DNA from: Streptomyces mangrovi
GTDB lineage: Bacteria > Actinomycetota > Actinomycetes > Streptomycetales > Streptomycetaceae
Direction of reading: 5' to 3'
DNA length: 64,000 bases
NCBI RefSeq assembly: GCF_900114215.1
Contig: NZ_FOSG01000004.1
Location: forward strand, 1-64,000
Numbering within the stretch: the first letter of the stretch is position 1; every line of letters starts with the position of its first letter. A program made the translations under genes and the position numbers. This document shows, piece by piece, positions 9,094 to 21,035 of this stretch. The notes under the pieces were generated by a model that did not search any database, was not told the DNA's origin, and worked only from the letters and a program-made list of their open reading frames with translations.

Positions 9094-10548
9094 GTGAGAG
9101 GGACAGCGACGGTCCTGCACCTGGACATGGACGCCTTCTACGCCGCCGTGGAGCAGGCGGCCAAGCCCAGTCTGCGCGGAAAGCCCGTGATCGTCGGTGG
9201 TCTCGGACCGCGCGGGGTGGTCGCCACCGCCTCCTACGAGGCCCGGGCCTTCGGAGTGCACTCGGCGATGCCGATGGCGCAGGCCCGCAGGCTGTGTCCG
9301 AACGCCGCCTACCTCACCCCCCGCTTCGGTCTCTACCGCCGCGTCAGCGAGGTGGTGATGGGGCTGCTGTGCGAGCTGTCGCCGCTGGTGGAGCCGCTCA
9401 GCCTGGACGAGGCGTTCGTGGACCTCCAGGCGGGCGGGGCGGCGGGAGAGGCGGGGCGGTGGTCCGCCGACGCCGCCCGTGCCGTGGGCGAACGGCTGCG
9501 CCGTGACATCCGTGCCGCCACCGGGCTCAGCGGCTCGGTGGGGCTGGCCGGGTCCAAGATGCTTGCCAAGATCGCCTCGGAGCAGGCCAAGCCCGACGGG
9601 CTGGTGATGATCCCGCCGGGCACCGAGCGGGCGCTGCTGGCGCCGATGCCGGTGCGCACACTGCCCGGGGTCGGCCCCGCCACCGCCCAGACCCTGCGCC
9701 GGGCGGGGATAGCCACCGTCGGCGAGATCGCCGAGGCGGGGGAGGCGGAGCTGGTCCGGCTGCTGGGCCGGGCGCACGGTGGAGCGCTGTACGCGATGGC
9801 GCGGGGGGTCGACGAGCGGCCGGTGGTCGCCGAGCGCGACGCCAAGTCGGTCTCGGTCGAGGACACCTTCGACACCGACCTCACCGACCGCGCGCGGATC
9901 CAGGCCGAGATCGCACGGCTCGCCGACCGCTGCGTCGCGCGGCTGCGGGCCGCGGGGCGCTCCGGGCGCACGGTGGTGGTCAAGATCCGCAGCTACGACT
10001 TCTCCACGCTCACCCGCTCCGAGACGCTGCGCGGCCCGACCGACGACCCGGCGGTGGTGAGGGAGGCCGCCGCCCGGCTCGTCGCGGGCGTGGACACCAC
10101 CGCCGGGGTGCGGCTGCTGGGAGTCGGGGTGAGCGGGCTGGCCGACTTCACCCAGGAGGACCTGTTCGCCCAGGCCGGCACCCGGGCCTCCGGGCTCCTC
10201 GGCGCGGGCCGGCCGCCGAGCCCCGCCGGGCCTGCGGCGGCGGGCGGACCGGCGGCCGGAAGGGAAACGCGGGAGGTACGGAACTGGCTGCCCGGCCTGG
10301 ACATACGGCACGCGCGGTACGGGCCGGGCTGGGTGCAGGGCAGTGGTCTGGGGCGGGTCACGGTGCGGTTCGAGCAGCCCGGGTCGCCGCCGGGCCGGGT
10401 GCGCACCTTCACGGTGGACGATCCGGAGCTGGAGCCCTCCGAGCCGCTCCCGCCGTGGGGCGGTCAGGCCTCGGAGCCCGCGATCCGTCCGAACGTCATG
10501 TCCTCGTCGGAGGCGGGCGCGCCGGAGCCGGGCACTCCCAGCCCGTAG
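9094..10548 (+). CDS. dinB: DNA polymerase IV (Y-family translesion polymerase)
   Basis: This 484-residue DinB-type polymerase copies past lesions or stalled forks at low fidelity. The catalytic acidic residues are present: LHLDMDAFYAAVEQ (D11, D13) and SLDEAFVD (D105, E106). The palm, fingers and helix-hairpin-helix thumb (LPGVGPATAQTLRRAGI) are followed by the little finger; the Pro/Ser-rich C-terminus lacks a recognisable beta-clamp motif. The start is GTG 9094 with no Shine-Dalgarno sequence. The 3' end overlaps the convergent PRC-barrel gene by 85 bp. No LexA-type operator was obvious upstream. Confidence 0.9.
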   Translation: MRGTATVLHLDMDAFYAAVEQAAKPSLRGKPVIVGGLGPRGVVATASYEARAFGVHSAMPMAQARRLCPNAAYLTPRFGLYRRVSEVVMGLLCELSPLVEPLSLDEAFVDLQAGGAAGEAGRWSADAARAVGERLRRDIRAATGLSGSVGLAGSKMLAKIASEQAKPDGLVMIPPGTERALLAPMPVRTLPGVGPATAQTLRRAGIATVGEIAEAGEAELVRLLGRAHGGALYAMARGVDERPVVAERDAKSVSVEDTFDTDLTDRARIQAEIARLADRCVARLRAAGRSGRTVVVKIRSYDFSTLTRSETLRGPTDDPAVVREAAARLVAGVDTTAGVRLLGVGVSGLADFTQEDLFAQAGTRASGLLGAGRPPSPAGPAAAGGPAAGRETREVRNWLPGLDIRHARYGPGWVQGSGLGRVTVRFEQPGSPPGRVRTFTVDDPELEPSEPLPPWGGQASEPAIRPNVMSSSEAGAPEPGTPSP

Positions 10549-10841
10549 TGACGGTAGAGCTGCACTTCCTGCTCGGGGGAGAGGTGGCGGCCCACACCGA
10601 AGTCGGGCGCCTCCTTCACCAGGGAGCGCTCGAAGGGCACCTTCAGCGCCCCGTCCACCACCTCGCTGGGTTCCAGCGGGACGAAGGCGTCGCGGCTGAA
10701 GAACCCGGTGCGCACAGCCGCCCACTCGGGGACTCCGGTGGCGTCGTCGAGGTACACCTCGTCCACAGTCCCTATCTTCTGCCCGGTGCTGTCGAACGCC
10801 TTGAGGCCTATCAGATTCCGCGGGTCGATGTCGGTCTGCAC
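10464..10841 (-). CDS. PRC-barrel domain protein
   Basis: This is a 125-residue soluble protein. The PRC-barrel at residues 8-90 (LIGLKAFDSTGQKIGTVDEVYLDDATGVPEWAAVRTGFF and the FVPLE strand) is followed by a short helix with a YRHYGL element. PRC-barrel domains bind RNA or act as protein-interaction modules; this small stand-alone form is common in Streptomyces and has no defined role. GTG 10841 is preferred because GGAGGG lies 6 nt upstream; in-frame starts further up lack one. Its 3' end lies inside the dinB coding region on the opposite strand. Confidence 0.8.
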   Translation of the reverse strand: MQTDIDPRNLIGLKAFDSTGQKIGTVDEVYLDDATGVPEWAAVRTGFFSRDAFVPLEPSEVVDGALKVPFERSLVKEAPDFGVGRHLSPEQEVQLYRHYGLGVPGSGAPASDEDMTFGRIAGSEA

Positions 10842-11007
10842 GGCGGTCCCTCCAACTCCTCGCACGAGAAGGCGCCTGCTCGCGAACAGTCGCCACAAAC
10901 AACGAAACGGCACATTCGGCGCACCGGCCACTCGGGCAGGGCGGCGGGAGCCGCGGCCGGGTTGATGCCACCGGGCGCTGGTAGGCTCTGAAGTGGCTGT
11001 TGACCCC

Positions 11008-11219
11008 GAGCGGGAGAGTCCTCCGGTGACAGTGCCGGGGGCGCCGAAGGAGCAAATCCTCCCCGGAATCTCTCAGGCTCACGTACCGCGCGGGTGAGGT
11101 CACTCTGGAAAGCAGGGCGGGCCACGACGGACGACGCCGCAGCCCCTCCTCACCGACGGTGAAAACCGGACCGCGCACGCGGACCGGTGAAGCTCTCAGG
11201 TCGCGATGACAGAGGGGGA
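11008..11219 (+). promoter_or_regulatory. Tandem glycine riboswitch
   Basis: Two consecutive glycine-aptamer units precede gcvP. The first (about 11008-11117) has GGGAGAGTCC, GCGCCGAAGGAGCAA, TCTCTCAGGC and CACTCTGGAAAGCAGG. The second (about 11118-11219) has CGACGGTGAAAACCGG, AAGCTCTCAGG and GACAGAGGGGGAG. These are the hallmark conserved blocks of gcvT-type aptamers. Glycine binding is expected to turn on gcvP. A TAGGCT -10 lies at 10982-10987. The expression platform lies between 11220 and the gcvP ribosome binding site. Confidence 0.93.
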
Positions 11220-11281
11220 GGCCGTCGGGGCACCCGCGCCGCGGTGCCCCTCGCAGGTCGCGCAGACCAGGAGGCCTCCAG

Positions 11282-14188
<2,907 letters not shown>

Positions 14189-14224
14189 GCCGCGGCCGGG
14201 CGGTACCGGCGGGGGCGGGCCCCC

Positions 14225-14264
14225 GCCGCACCGCCGCGGGGGCCCGCCCCCGCGGCGGTGCGGC
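14225..14264. terminator. Bidirectional terminator hairpin
   Basis: A perfect inverted repeat with 19-bp arms (14225-14243, 14246-14264) and a 2-nt loop lies between the convergent gcvP and the small DUF5999-like gene, positioned to stop transcription from both sides. Confidence 0.8.
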
Positions 14265-14275
14265 GCCGTCCGCCG

Positions 14276-14482
14276 TCAGGCGGCGGCCGTGACGTGCCCG
14301 GCACCGAGCGGCCGGTGCGGCGCGACGACCTGCCCGTCGGGCAGCAGTTCGCCGGTGTCCTCGAAGAGCAGGACACCGTTGCACAGCAGGCTCCAGCCCT
14401 GCTCCGGGTGGTGCGCCACGAGGTGGGCGGCCTCCCGGTCGGCGGAGTCGGCTGACGGGCAGGGCGGCTGGTGCTGACACAT
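14276..14482 (-). CDS. Small DUF5999-like protein
   Basis: This 68-residue protein starts MCQHQPPCPSADS and contains HHPEQGWSLLCNGVLLFEDTG, a pattern I recognise from a small Streptomyces-specific family (DUF5999). Two Cys near the N-terminus and one in the core are the only potentially reactive residues. No function is known. The start at 14482 follows family members; an in-frame ATG at 14536 with AGGAGA upstream would add 18 residues and cannot be ruled out. Confidence 0.75.
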   Translation of the reverse strand: MCQHQPPCPSADSADREAAHLVAHHPEQGWSLLCNGVLLFEDTGELLPDGQVVAPHRPLGAGHVTAAA

Positions 14483-14720
14483 GGTGGAGTTCTTCCGCTG
14501 CGATGTGGTGGTGCTCTGGTCGGATGCGTGGTTCATGGCCGCCCCCGTGTCTCCTGGTCGATGACCCCCAGTGTTGTCCCGCGGCCGGGATTCCGCAGGG
14601 GTTTCGCCGCGGCTTCCCCCAACGTTCTGACGACGTGTCCTTCCTGAGGGCGGTCGCCCGGGCCAGAACCATCCGTTCGGGTGATATCGGAGCCGTGGAT
14701 GACTAGTCATTCAGGAGGGC

Positions 14721-14776
14721 GGAAGCGACAGTGGTGCCCCGCGGCCGGCCGGCCGCGGGGCACCACTGTCGCTTCC
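14721..14776. terminator. 56-bp perfect palindrome, likely terminator
   Basis: The arms 14721-14748 and 14749-14776 are exact reverse complements with no loop, so at least 26 bp would pair in RNA. It lies 31 nt beyond the stop of the minus-strand gene at 14807-15397 and upstream of the DUF5999-like gene, so it most likely terminates the former. The unusual perfection is treated as a finding. Confidence 0.6.
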
Positions 14777-14806
14777 GGGCCCGTCGCCGGGCCGTGCCGC
14801 CGCCGG

Positions 14807-15397
14807 TCAGGCGGGCGTGCCCAGCAGGGGCGGGGGCGCCAGCCGCCGGGTCAGCAGCGGCAGCAGGCCGTCCACGCGGTGCGGCCGGTGCGCCGCGATC
14901 CCGGGCGGGGCCGGAGCGAGCGGCACCAGCAGATCCGCCGGGGCGGGTGAACCGCCGGCGGCGTCGGCCTCCGTGTCACCGTGCAGCCACAGCGTCAGCA
15001 TGTAGAGCTCCGGTACCGACAGCAGACGCGGCTGGTACGCCGCCGGCAGTGTCTCGGCGCGGCGCAGGGCGGTCTCGGCCGAGGCGACGAACGGTCCCTC
15101 GCAGAAGTGCGAGAACGTCCAGCCGTCCGCGGTGAGCATCGTGTCGGCGGCGCCCACCACGCCGTGCGCGTCCCGCAGCAGGAAGCGCCAGCCCGCCAGC
15201 CTGGTGCGGGGCGGCCCCGCCGAGGCGGTGATCCCGTTCAGTACGTGGAGCGGCAGGGAGAGGTCCGGATGCACCGGGCCCGTCCGGGCCCGGAGGCCGG
15301 GAGGGGCGGCGTCGCCGCGGAGGCCGGCGGGGGAACCGAGGGCCGCGTGCACACTGCGCAGAGCGGGTGCCGGGGCCAATTGGACACGCAGGGGCAT
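14807..15397 (-). CDS. Conserved hypothetical protein, unknown function
   Basis: I do not recognise this 196-residue soluble protein. It starts MPLRVQLAPAPALRSVHAAL; the middle contains RLAGWRFLLRDAHGVVGAADTM and SHFCEGPFVASAETALRRAE, and the C-terminus is Pro/Leu rich. Codon usage and strong third-position GC support a real gene. ATG 15397 is preferred over upstream in-frame starts because GAGAGG is upstream and coding bias falls off before it. A TATAAA -10-like box on the same strand sits near 15562-15567, about 165 nt upstream, implying a long leader if used. Confidence 0.68.
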   Translation of the reverse strand: MPLRVQLAPAPALRSVHAALGSPAGLRGDAAPPGLRARTGPVHPDLSLPLHVLNGITASAGPPRTRLAGWRFLLRDAHGVVGAADTMLTADGWTFSHFCEGPFVASAETALRRAETLPAAYQPRLLSVPELYMLTLWLHGDTEADAAGGSPAPADLLVPLAPAPPGIAAHRPHRVDGLLPLLTRRLAPPPLLGTPA

Positions 15398-15935
15398 GGT
15401 GGGTCGCCTCTCGATCGGAGACACGGTGGTGCTCAGCTGCTGGCGCGGACGGCGCTGTCGGCGTATGGAAGGGCCGTGAGGAAGGCCGGGAAGGAACCGG
15501 GAAGGAGGGGGACGGCGGATGCGCGCCCATCGTCGGGTCGCGTCTCCGCCGCTTTCGTGGAGTTTATACGAAGGTTGTTCAGCAGATGTTTCGGCTAGCT
15601 GTCCCACATGTTACCGGCAAGGGGGCATCCGGACATTCTCCGGCGGTGTTCCATCTGCTACTTCTCGGATGTCCGACCGCTGACCTGGAAAGTGGCTGAC
15701 CATGCGGTCGTCCGTATCTCTTCGCTATTCCCTGCGGACCAGGGGCACAGGTCCGATGTCAGCGGGTGGACGTCGGCGAGCTGAGAGTAGTGGCGTATGC
15801 CTGACGTATGACATGGGAATGTGCCCCGCGAAAGCCTGAGTCCAGCTTACCGGACCCTCACTGTCGCACGGGGCGTTATCTCCCGCATCCGCGGGGCATC
15901 ATCCGGTCACGGTTCATTCGAGGAGGGACGCTTCG
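15398..15935. other. 538-bp intergenic region between divergent genes
   Basis: No coding sequence stands out. The stretch 15560-15660 is unusually AT-rich for the window (GTTTATACGAAGG, CATGTTACCGG) and probably holds promoters for the minus-strand gene. CGGACAT (15630s) and ATGTCCG (15668-15674) form a spaced inverted repeat that could be a regulator site. AGGAGGG before 15936 is the ribosome binding site of the next gene. Confidence 0.45.
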
Positions 15936-17432
15936 ATGGGCGAGAAGGTCGAGGCCGGCGGGTTTGCCCTGTCCGACCGCCGGCGTTACCGGGACAAGCT
16001 CCAGCGGTGTCTCCAGGGGCTGCGGCGGCTGCTGGACGAGCAGCGCTTCGACCGCCCCCGCGATCTCATGGGGCTGGAGATCGAGCTGAACCTCGCGGAC
16101 GCCCAGGGGATGCCGCGGATGATGAACGCCCAGGTGCTGGAACGCATAGCGAGCCGGGATTTCCAGACGGAATTGGGGCAGTTCAATCTTGAGGTGAATA
16201 TCCTTCCGCACCGGCTGTCCGGGCGGGTGCTGGACCAGCTCGCCGAGGAGTTGCGCACCGGTCTGGCCTATGCCGACCGCAAAGCCGCCGAGGTCGACGC
16301 ACGCATTGTGATGATCGGTATTCTTCCGACCCTCACGGGAGACGACCTGGTTTCGGCGAACCTCACCGCCGCGGACCGCTACACCCTGCTGAACGAACAG
16401 ATCATGACCGCCCGGGGCGAGGAGGTCGTCCTGGACATCGAGGGTGTGGAACACCTGAGGTACGCCTCGTCCTCCATCGCCCCGGAGGCCGCCTGCACCT
16501 CCGTACAGCTCCATCTGCAGGTCACCCCCGGCCGCTTCGCCGATGTGTGGAACGCCGCCCAGGCCGTCTCGGCCGTCCAGGTCGCGGTGGGCGCCAACTC
16601 GCCCTTCCTCTTCGGCCGCGAACTGTGGCGGGAGTCCCGTCCCCCCCTCTTCCTCCAGGCCACCGACACCAGGCAGCCGGAGCTGATCGCCCAGGGGGTG
16701 CGGCCGCGGACCTGGTTCGGCGAGCGGTGGATCTCCTCGGCGTACGAGCTGTTCGAGGAGAACAGCCGCTACTTCCCGCCGCTGCTGCCCGTCCGCGAGG
16801 ACGAGGAACCGCTGGAGGTGCTGGAGGCCGGCGGCGTCCCCTCGCTGGCCGAGATGACACTGCTCAACGGCACCGTCTACCGCTGGAACCGGCCCGTGTA
16901 CGGCGTCGCCGACGGAGTGCCGCATCTGCGGGTGGAGAACCGGGTGCTGCCCGCCGGCCCCACCGTCACCGACGTGCTGGCCAACACCGCCCTCTACTAC
17001 GGCCTGGTGCGGGCGCTGGCCGACGACCCGCGCCCGGTGTGGAACCGGATGCCGTTCTCCGCCGCCGCCGAGAACTTCGACGCCGCCTGCCGTCACGGCA
17101 TGGACGCCAGGCTGTGGTGGCCCCGCCCCGGCCGCGGCGGGGAGCTGTCGGCCGTACCCGTGGACCGGCTGGTGCTGGAGGAGCTGCTGCCGATGGCCGC
17201 CCGGGGCCTGGACATCTGGGGCATCGAGCCCGGTGACCGGGACCGCTATCTGTCGGTCATCGAGGAGCGCTGCCGCCGCCGGGTCAACGGGGCCTCCTGG
17301 CAGGCCGACTCCTACCACCGGGCCCTGGAGGGCGGACTGGACCGGGAGAAGGCGCTGGCGGCGACGGTGCGGCGCTACTGCGAACTGGTGCGCACCGGGG
17401 AGCCGGTGCACGGCTGGCCGGCCGGCCCGTAA
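15936..17432 (+). CDS. Glutamate-cysteine ligase family (GCS2-type) protein
   Basis: This 498-residue protein is of the carboxylate-amine ligase/GCS2 fold. It contains LMGLEIELNLAD near residue 45 (acidic metal-binding EIE), FQTELGQFNLEVNI at about 78 and CTSVQLHLQV at about 190, all typical of this family. GCS2 enzymes join glutamate to cysteine or another amine with ATP. Streptomyces make mycothiol rather than glutathione, so the true substrate may not be cysteine. The ATG has AGGAGG 9 nt upstream. It stands alone between two long gaps. Confidence 0.82.
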   Translation: MGEKVEAGGFALSDRRRYRDKLQRCLQGLRRLLDEQRFDRPRDLMGLEIELNLADAQGMPRMMNAQVLERIASRDFQTELGQFNLEVNILPHRLSGRVLDQLAEELRTGLAYADRKAAEVDARIVMIGILPTLTGDDLVSANLTAADRYTLLNEQIMTARGEEVVLDIEGVEHLRYASSSIAPEAACTSVQLHLQVTPGRFADVWNAAQAVSAVQVAVGANSPFLFGRELWRESRPPLFLQATDTRQPELIAQGVRPRTWFGERWISSAYELFEENSRYFPPLLPVREDEEPLEVLEAGGVPSLAEMTLLNGTVYRWNRPVYGVADGVPHLRVENRVLPAGPTVTDVLANTALYYGLVRALADDPRPVWNRMPFSAAAENFDAACRHGMDARLWWPRPGRGGELSAVPVDRLVLEELLPMAARGLDIWGIEPGDRDRYLSVIEERCRRRVNGASWQADSYHRALEGGLDREKALAATVRRYCELVRTGEPVHGWPAGP

Positions 17433-17622
17433 GACCCCGGCGGACCCGGAGCGGCCTGCGGGCCGCGCCTTCGGATCCCGCGCACCCGGAGCCCGTGCAT
17501 CCAGGGCCTCGGGCTCCGCCTCTCCCGGCCTTTCCCGGGCCCGCCGCCGGAGGACGGGAGCGGTGGGGCAAGCTGTGTCGTTCCATGTCCGGGACGGACG
17601 AACGGCGAAGCGGGAGGCACGA

Positions 17623-18462
17623 GTGCGAGCGGGCGTGCGCGACGAGGAACACGGACCGGGAAGCGGAGTCGGTGCACCGGTACGGCGGGTGCTGGGCCGT
17701 GAGACGCTGCTCGTGCTGGCGCTGTCGCTGGGCGCGAGCGCCGTGTCGGCGCTCATCAGCTTCGCCGGGTCGCTGACCAGGCCCGGCGGGCTGAAGGACC
17801 AGGCGGCCCGGCTCAACGGCTCCTACGCCCCCGACCGGCCCTGGCTGGACCTGGCCTGGCAGCTGTTCGGCATCGCCACCGCCCTGGTCCCGGTCCTGCT
17901 CGTGGCCCATCTTCTGACACGTGAGGGACCGGACAGGCCGGCCGGCGGCGCCGCAGGCGGGCCGGGGCTGGGCGGGATCGGCTTCGACCTGCGCCGCCCC
18001 TGGTCCGACCTGGGCCGGGGAGCGGTGGTCGCGGCGGGGATCGGGGGCAGTGGTCTGCTGCTCTACCTGGGCGCGCGGGCGAGCGGTTTCAACCTCACGG
18101 TGGTACCCGAGTCACTGCCTCAGGTGTGGTGGAAGATCCCGGTGCTGATCGCCTCGGCGGTCCAGAACTCCGTGGTGGAGGAGGTCATCGTCGTCGGCTA
18201 CCTGCTGCGCAGGCTCGACCAGCTGGGCTGGAGCCCGGCGTCGGCGCTGGCGGCCAGTTCGCTGCTGCGCGGTACGTACCACCTCTACCAGGGGATCGGC
18301 GGTTTCGTCGGCAACGTGGTGATGGGTGTGATCTTCGTGTGGCTGTACCGGCGCTGGGGGCGGGTCGGGCCGCTGGTCGCCGCGCACGCCCTGATCGACA
18401 TCGTGGCGTTCGTCGGATACGCGCTGCTGGCGGGCCGGGTGGGCTGGCTGCCCACGGGCTGA
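17623..18462 (+). CDS. CPBP/Abi family intramembrane protease homologue
   Basis: This 279-residue membrane protein has about seven hydrophobic helices and a CPBP (Abi, Rce1-like) core from about residue 165. The motif-1 segment reads VVEEVIVVGYL: both glutamates are present but the arginine of the usual EExxxRG is replaced by valine. Motif 2 histidine (RGTYHLYQG) and motif 3 (HALIDIVAF) are present. The family includes prenyl-protein-type endopeptidases, and related Streptomyces proteins are annotated as CPBP metalloproteases without demonstrated substrates. GTG 17623 is chosen because GGGAGG precedes it; the frame is open further upstream without coding character. Confidence 0.8.
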   Translation: MRAGVRDEEHGPGSGVGAPVRRVLGRETLLVLALSLGASAVSALISFAGSLTRPGGLKDQAARLNGSYAPDRPWLDLAWQLFGIATALVPVLLVAHLLTREGPDRPAGGAAGGPGLGGIGFDLRRPWSDLGRGAVVAAGIGGSGLLLYLGARASGFNLTVVPESLPQVWWKIPVLIASAVQNSVVEEVIVVGYLLRRLDQLGWSPASALAASSLLRGTYHLYQGIGGFVGNVVMGVIFVWLYRRWGRVGPLVAAHALIDIVAFVGYALLAGRVGWLPTG

Positions 18463-18513
18463 CGGCCCGCCCGGCCCGCCCCCGTTCGGTGGTGGGGAGG
18501 CGGACGCACCGGC

Positions 18514-19344
18514 TCACGGCCCGGCGAGCAGCTCCCCGTCGATGACGGTCACGGCGTCGCCCGTCAGCAGGGTGCGGTCGCCGCGCACCGTGGTGCGCAC
18601 CAGGCCGGTGCGGGCCGAAACCTGGAGACCGGTGAGGGACTCCCGGCCCAGTCGGCCCGACCACAGGGGCGCGAGCGCGGTGTGGGCGCTGCCGGTGACC
18701 GGGTCCTCGTCGATGCCGACGGCCGGGCCGAAGAAGCGCGACACGTAGTCGTACGCACCCTGCCCCCCGCCGTCGCCCGAGGCCCGGGCGGTGACGATGA
18801 CACCCCGGTGACCCAGCCGCGCCACGGCGGCGAGATCGGGGGTCAGGGTGCGTACGGTCTTCTCGTCGGCCAGTTCGACCAGCAGGTCGCCGATGTTGGG
18901 ACCGGTGTCGTGGACGGAGAGCACATCGGCGCCCAGGGCCGCGCGGACATCCTCGCCCACGGGGAGTTCGGTGAGCGGGGCGGTGGGGAAGTCCAGGGTG
19001 ATCGAGCCGTCGGCGGCCGCCTCGGCGGTGAGGATGCCGCTGCGGGTGGCGAACCGGATGGTGCCGGCGGCCGCGCCGGTGGAGCGCAGTACATGGGCGG
19101 TGGCGAGCGTGGCGTGGCCGCAGAGGTTGACCTCGGTGACGGGCGTGAACCAGCGCAGCGCCCAGTCGGCCTCGGAGCTGTCGGGCAGCGGGCGGGCGTA
19201 GGCGGTCTCGGAGAGGTTGACCTCGGCGGCGAGTCTCTGGAGCCGGTCGTCGCCGGGGAACGGCCCGGAGTCCAGGAGGACGACGGCGGCGGGGTTGCCC
19301 GCGAAGGGCCGGTCGGTGAAGGCGTCGACGATACGAATCCTCAT
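18514..19344 (-). CDS. PhzF-family isomerase/epimerase-like protein
   Basis: This 276-residue protein is of the PhzF family. The N-terminus MRIRIVDAFTDRPFAGNPAAVV contains the conserved FxGNPxxV motif; ATLATAHVL and SRFFGPAVGIDEDPVTGSAH are also standard. PhzF of phenazine synthesis isomerises a dihydro-hydroxyanthranilate. Most actinobacterial homologues are not in phenazine clusters, and none is visible here, so the substrate is unknown. The start ATG lacks a ribosome binding site and follows a TAGGCT -10 by 7 nt, suggesting a leaderless mRNA. Confidence 0.87.
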   Translation of the reverse strand: MRIRIVDAFTDRPFAGNPAAVVLLDSGPFPGDDRLQRLAAEVNLSETAYARPLPDSSEADWALRWFTPVTEVNLCGHATLATAHVLRSTGAAAGTIRFATRSGILTAEAAADGSITLDFPTAPLTELPVGEDVRAALGADVLSVHDTGPNIGDLLVELADEKTVRTLTPDLAAVARLGHRGVIVTARASGDGGGQGAYDYVSRFFGPAVGIDEDPVTGSAHTALAPLWSGRLGRESLTGLQVSARTGLVRTTVRGDRTLLTGDAVTVIDGELLAGP

Positions 19345-19351
19345 GATCGGC

Positions 19352-19357
19352 AGCCTA
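19352..19357 (-). promoter_or_regulatory. -10 element of leaderless phzF-family gene
   Basis: On the minus strand TAGGCT is followed after 7 nt by the ATG at 19344, with no Shine-Dalgarno sequence. The geometry fits a leaderless transcript. Confidence 0.45.
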
Positions 19358-19643
19358 GAAGGCCCGGGCGGCACCGGCCACGGCCAATGGCGGTCGGGTG
19401 GCCCGGAAGGAGGCGGGCGGGCGGGGAGACGAGGACTGACCGGACCAGGTGCGGGCACGTGCCGGAACGCGGCGCACGGCGGTGCGGCACCACGGTGCCG
19501 GGCCACCGCGCGCCTATCCTGGCCGACGCCCCGCGCCACGCCGGCAGCCGCCGTCACCCGTCCGCGGCCGCGCCGGACGGCACCGGACCGGCGGCGGACG
19601 GCCGGGCCCCTACCCGTACCGCGTCCCACCAGGAGGCCACCGG

Positions 19644-21035
19644 ATGGACCGCGACACCGCGACGGCGGACGTACAGACGGCGGATGCGCAGGCGGCGAGG
19701 AAGCCTGCGGCCGACGTGCGGCGCCGGCTCCCCCGTACGGACGCGGTGCTCGCCGATCCCCGGCTGGCCGAGGCCGCCCGGCGCCTGGGCCGCGCCCTGG
19801 TGAAGTCCGAGGCGGTCCGCGCCCTGGAACGCGCCCGGGCCGGCGAGATCCCCCCGGAGTCCGTCGCCGACGCCGCGGCCGGGGCGCTGCCCCCGACGGC
19901 CGGGGGACTGCGGCCGGTGGTCAACGCCACCGGTGTACTGCTCCACACCAACCTGGGCCGGGCCCCCCTGTCGCGGGCCGCCCGGGAGGCGGTGGACGCC
20001 GCCTGCGGTCCCACCGACGTGGAACTCGACCTGACCACCGGCGCCCGCTCCCGGCGAGGGGCCTCCGCCCTGGACGCCCTGTGCGGGGCGGTGCCGCACG
20101 CCGAGGCCGCCCATGTGGTGGGCAACGGCGCGGCCGCCCTCGTCCTGGCCGCGACCGCGCTCGCGGCGGGGAAGGAGATCGTCGTCAGCCGGGGCGAGAT
20201 GGTCGAGATCGGTGACGGCTTCCGCCTGCCCGACCTGCTGGTGTCCACCGGCGCCCGGCTGCGCGAGGTCGGCACCACCAACCGGACCTCGGCCGAGGAC
20301 TACGCGGCCGCCATCGGACCCGGCACCGGCTTCGTGCTGAAGGTCCACCCCTCCAACTTCCGCATCACCGGCTTCACCCGCTCGGCCTCCGTGGCCGAAC
20401 TGGCCCGGATCTGCCCTCCCGGCGTCCCCGTCGTCGCCGACATCGGCTCCGGGCTGCTGCGCCCCGAACCGGTGCTGCCGGACGAGCCGGACGCCTCCGG
20501 CTGGCTGCGCGCGGGCGCGTCCCTGGTCACCGCCAGCGGTGACAAACTGCTCGGCGGCCCGCAGTGCGGCCTGCTCCTGGGCCGGGCCGGCCTGGTGCGG
20601 CGCCTGGCCCGCCATCCGCTGGCCCGCGCGCTGCGCGTGGACAAGCTGACACTGGCGGCCCTGGAGGCCACGGTGCGCGGCCCCGCCGCCCCCGTCCGCA
20701 CCATGCTCCACGCCGACCCCGGCGGCCTGCGGGCACGCGCCGAGCGCCTCGCCGCCGAACTGCGCGGCGCGGACGTCGACGCCCGCGCCGCGGACAGTGA
20801 GGCAGCCGTCGGCGGGGGAGGGGCGCCCGGCGTCACCCTGCCCAGCGCGGCGGTGTCGCTGCCCGAGGAGTACGCCGGGCCCCTGCGGCTGGGCGAACCC
20901 GCCGTCCTGGGACGGGTGGAGGGCGGACGGTGCCTGATCGACCTGCGCACCGTCCCGCCGGAGCGGGACGCGGACGTGGCGGAGGCGGTGCGGCGGGCGG
21001 CCAAGGCCGCCGCGAACGGCCGGGGGGAGGAGTGA
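19644..21035 (+). CDS. selA: L-seryl-tRNA(Sec) selenium transferase
   Basis: This PLP enzyme converts seryl-tRNA(Sec) to selenocysteyl-tRNA(Sec) using selenophosphate. The 463 residues show the SelA pattern: an N-terminal tRNA-binding region with LPRTDAVLADPRL, then VVNATGVLLHTNLGRAPLS, and the PLP lysine K301 in SGDKLLGGPQCG. ATG 19644 has AGGAGG 8 nt upstream. The stop codon overlaps the selB start (GTGA), so the two are co-translated. It belongs to the Sec gene set with tRNA-Sec at 24841 and selD at 25081. Confidence 0.96.
   Translation: MDRDTATADVQTADAQAARKPAADVRRRLPRTDAVLADPRLAEAARRLGRALVKSEAVRALERARAGEIPPESVADAAAGALPPTAGGLRPVVNATGVLLHTNLGRAPLSRAAREAVDAACGPTDVELDLTTGARSRRGASALDALCGAVPHAEAAHVVGNGAAALVLAATALAAGKEIVVSRGEMVEIGDGFRLPDLLVSTGARLREVGTTNRTSAEDYAAAIGPGTGFVLKVHPSNFRITGFTRSASVAELARICPPGVPVVADIGSGLLRPEPVLPDEPDASGWLRAGASLVTASGDKLLGGPQCGLLLGRAGLVRRLARHPLARALRVDKLTLAALEATVRGPAAPVRTMLHADPGGLRARAERLAAELRGADVDARAADSEAAVGGGGAPGVTLPSAAVSLPEEYAGPLRLGEPAVLGRVEGGRCLIDLRTVPPERDADVAEAVRRAAKAAANGRGEE

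Noticed and set aside
10464..10548. Overlap of dinB and the PRC-barrel gene as a frameshift sign
   Set aside because: Both proteins look complete and the convergent tail-to-tail overlap of 85 bp is compatible with intact genes.
18514..19344. PhzF homologue as part of a phenazine cluster
   Set aside because: No other phenazine genes are nearby, and most actinobacterial PhzF-family proteins are unrelated to phenazines.
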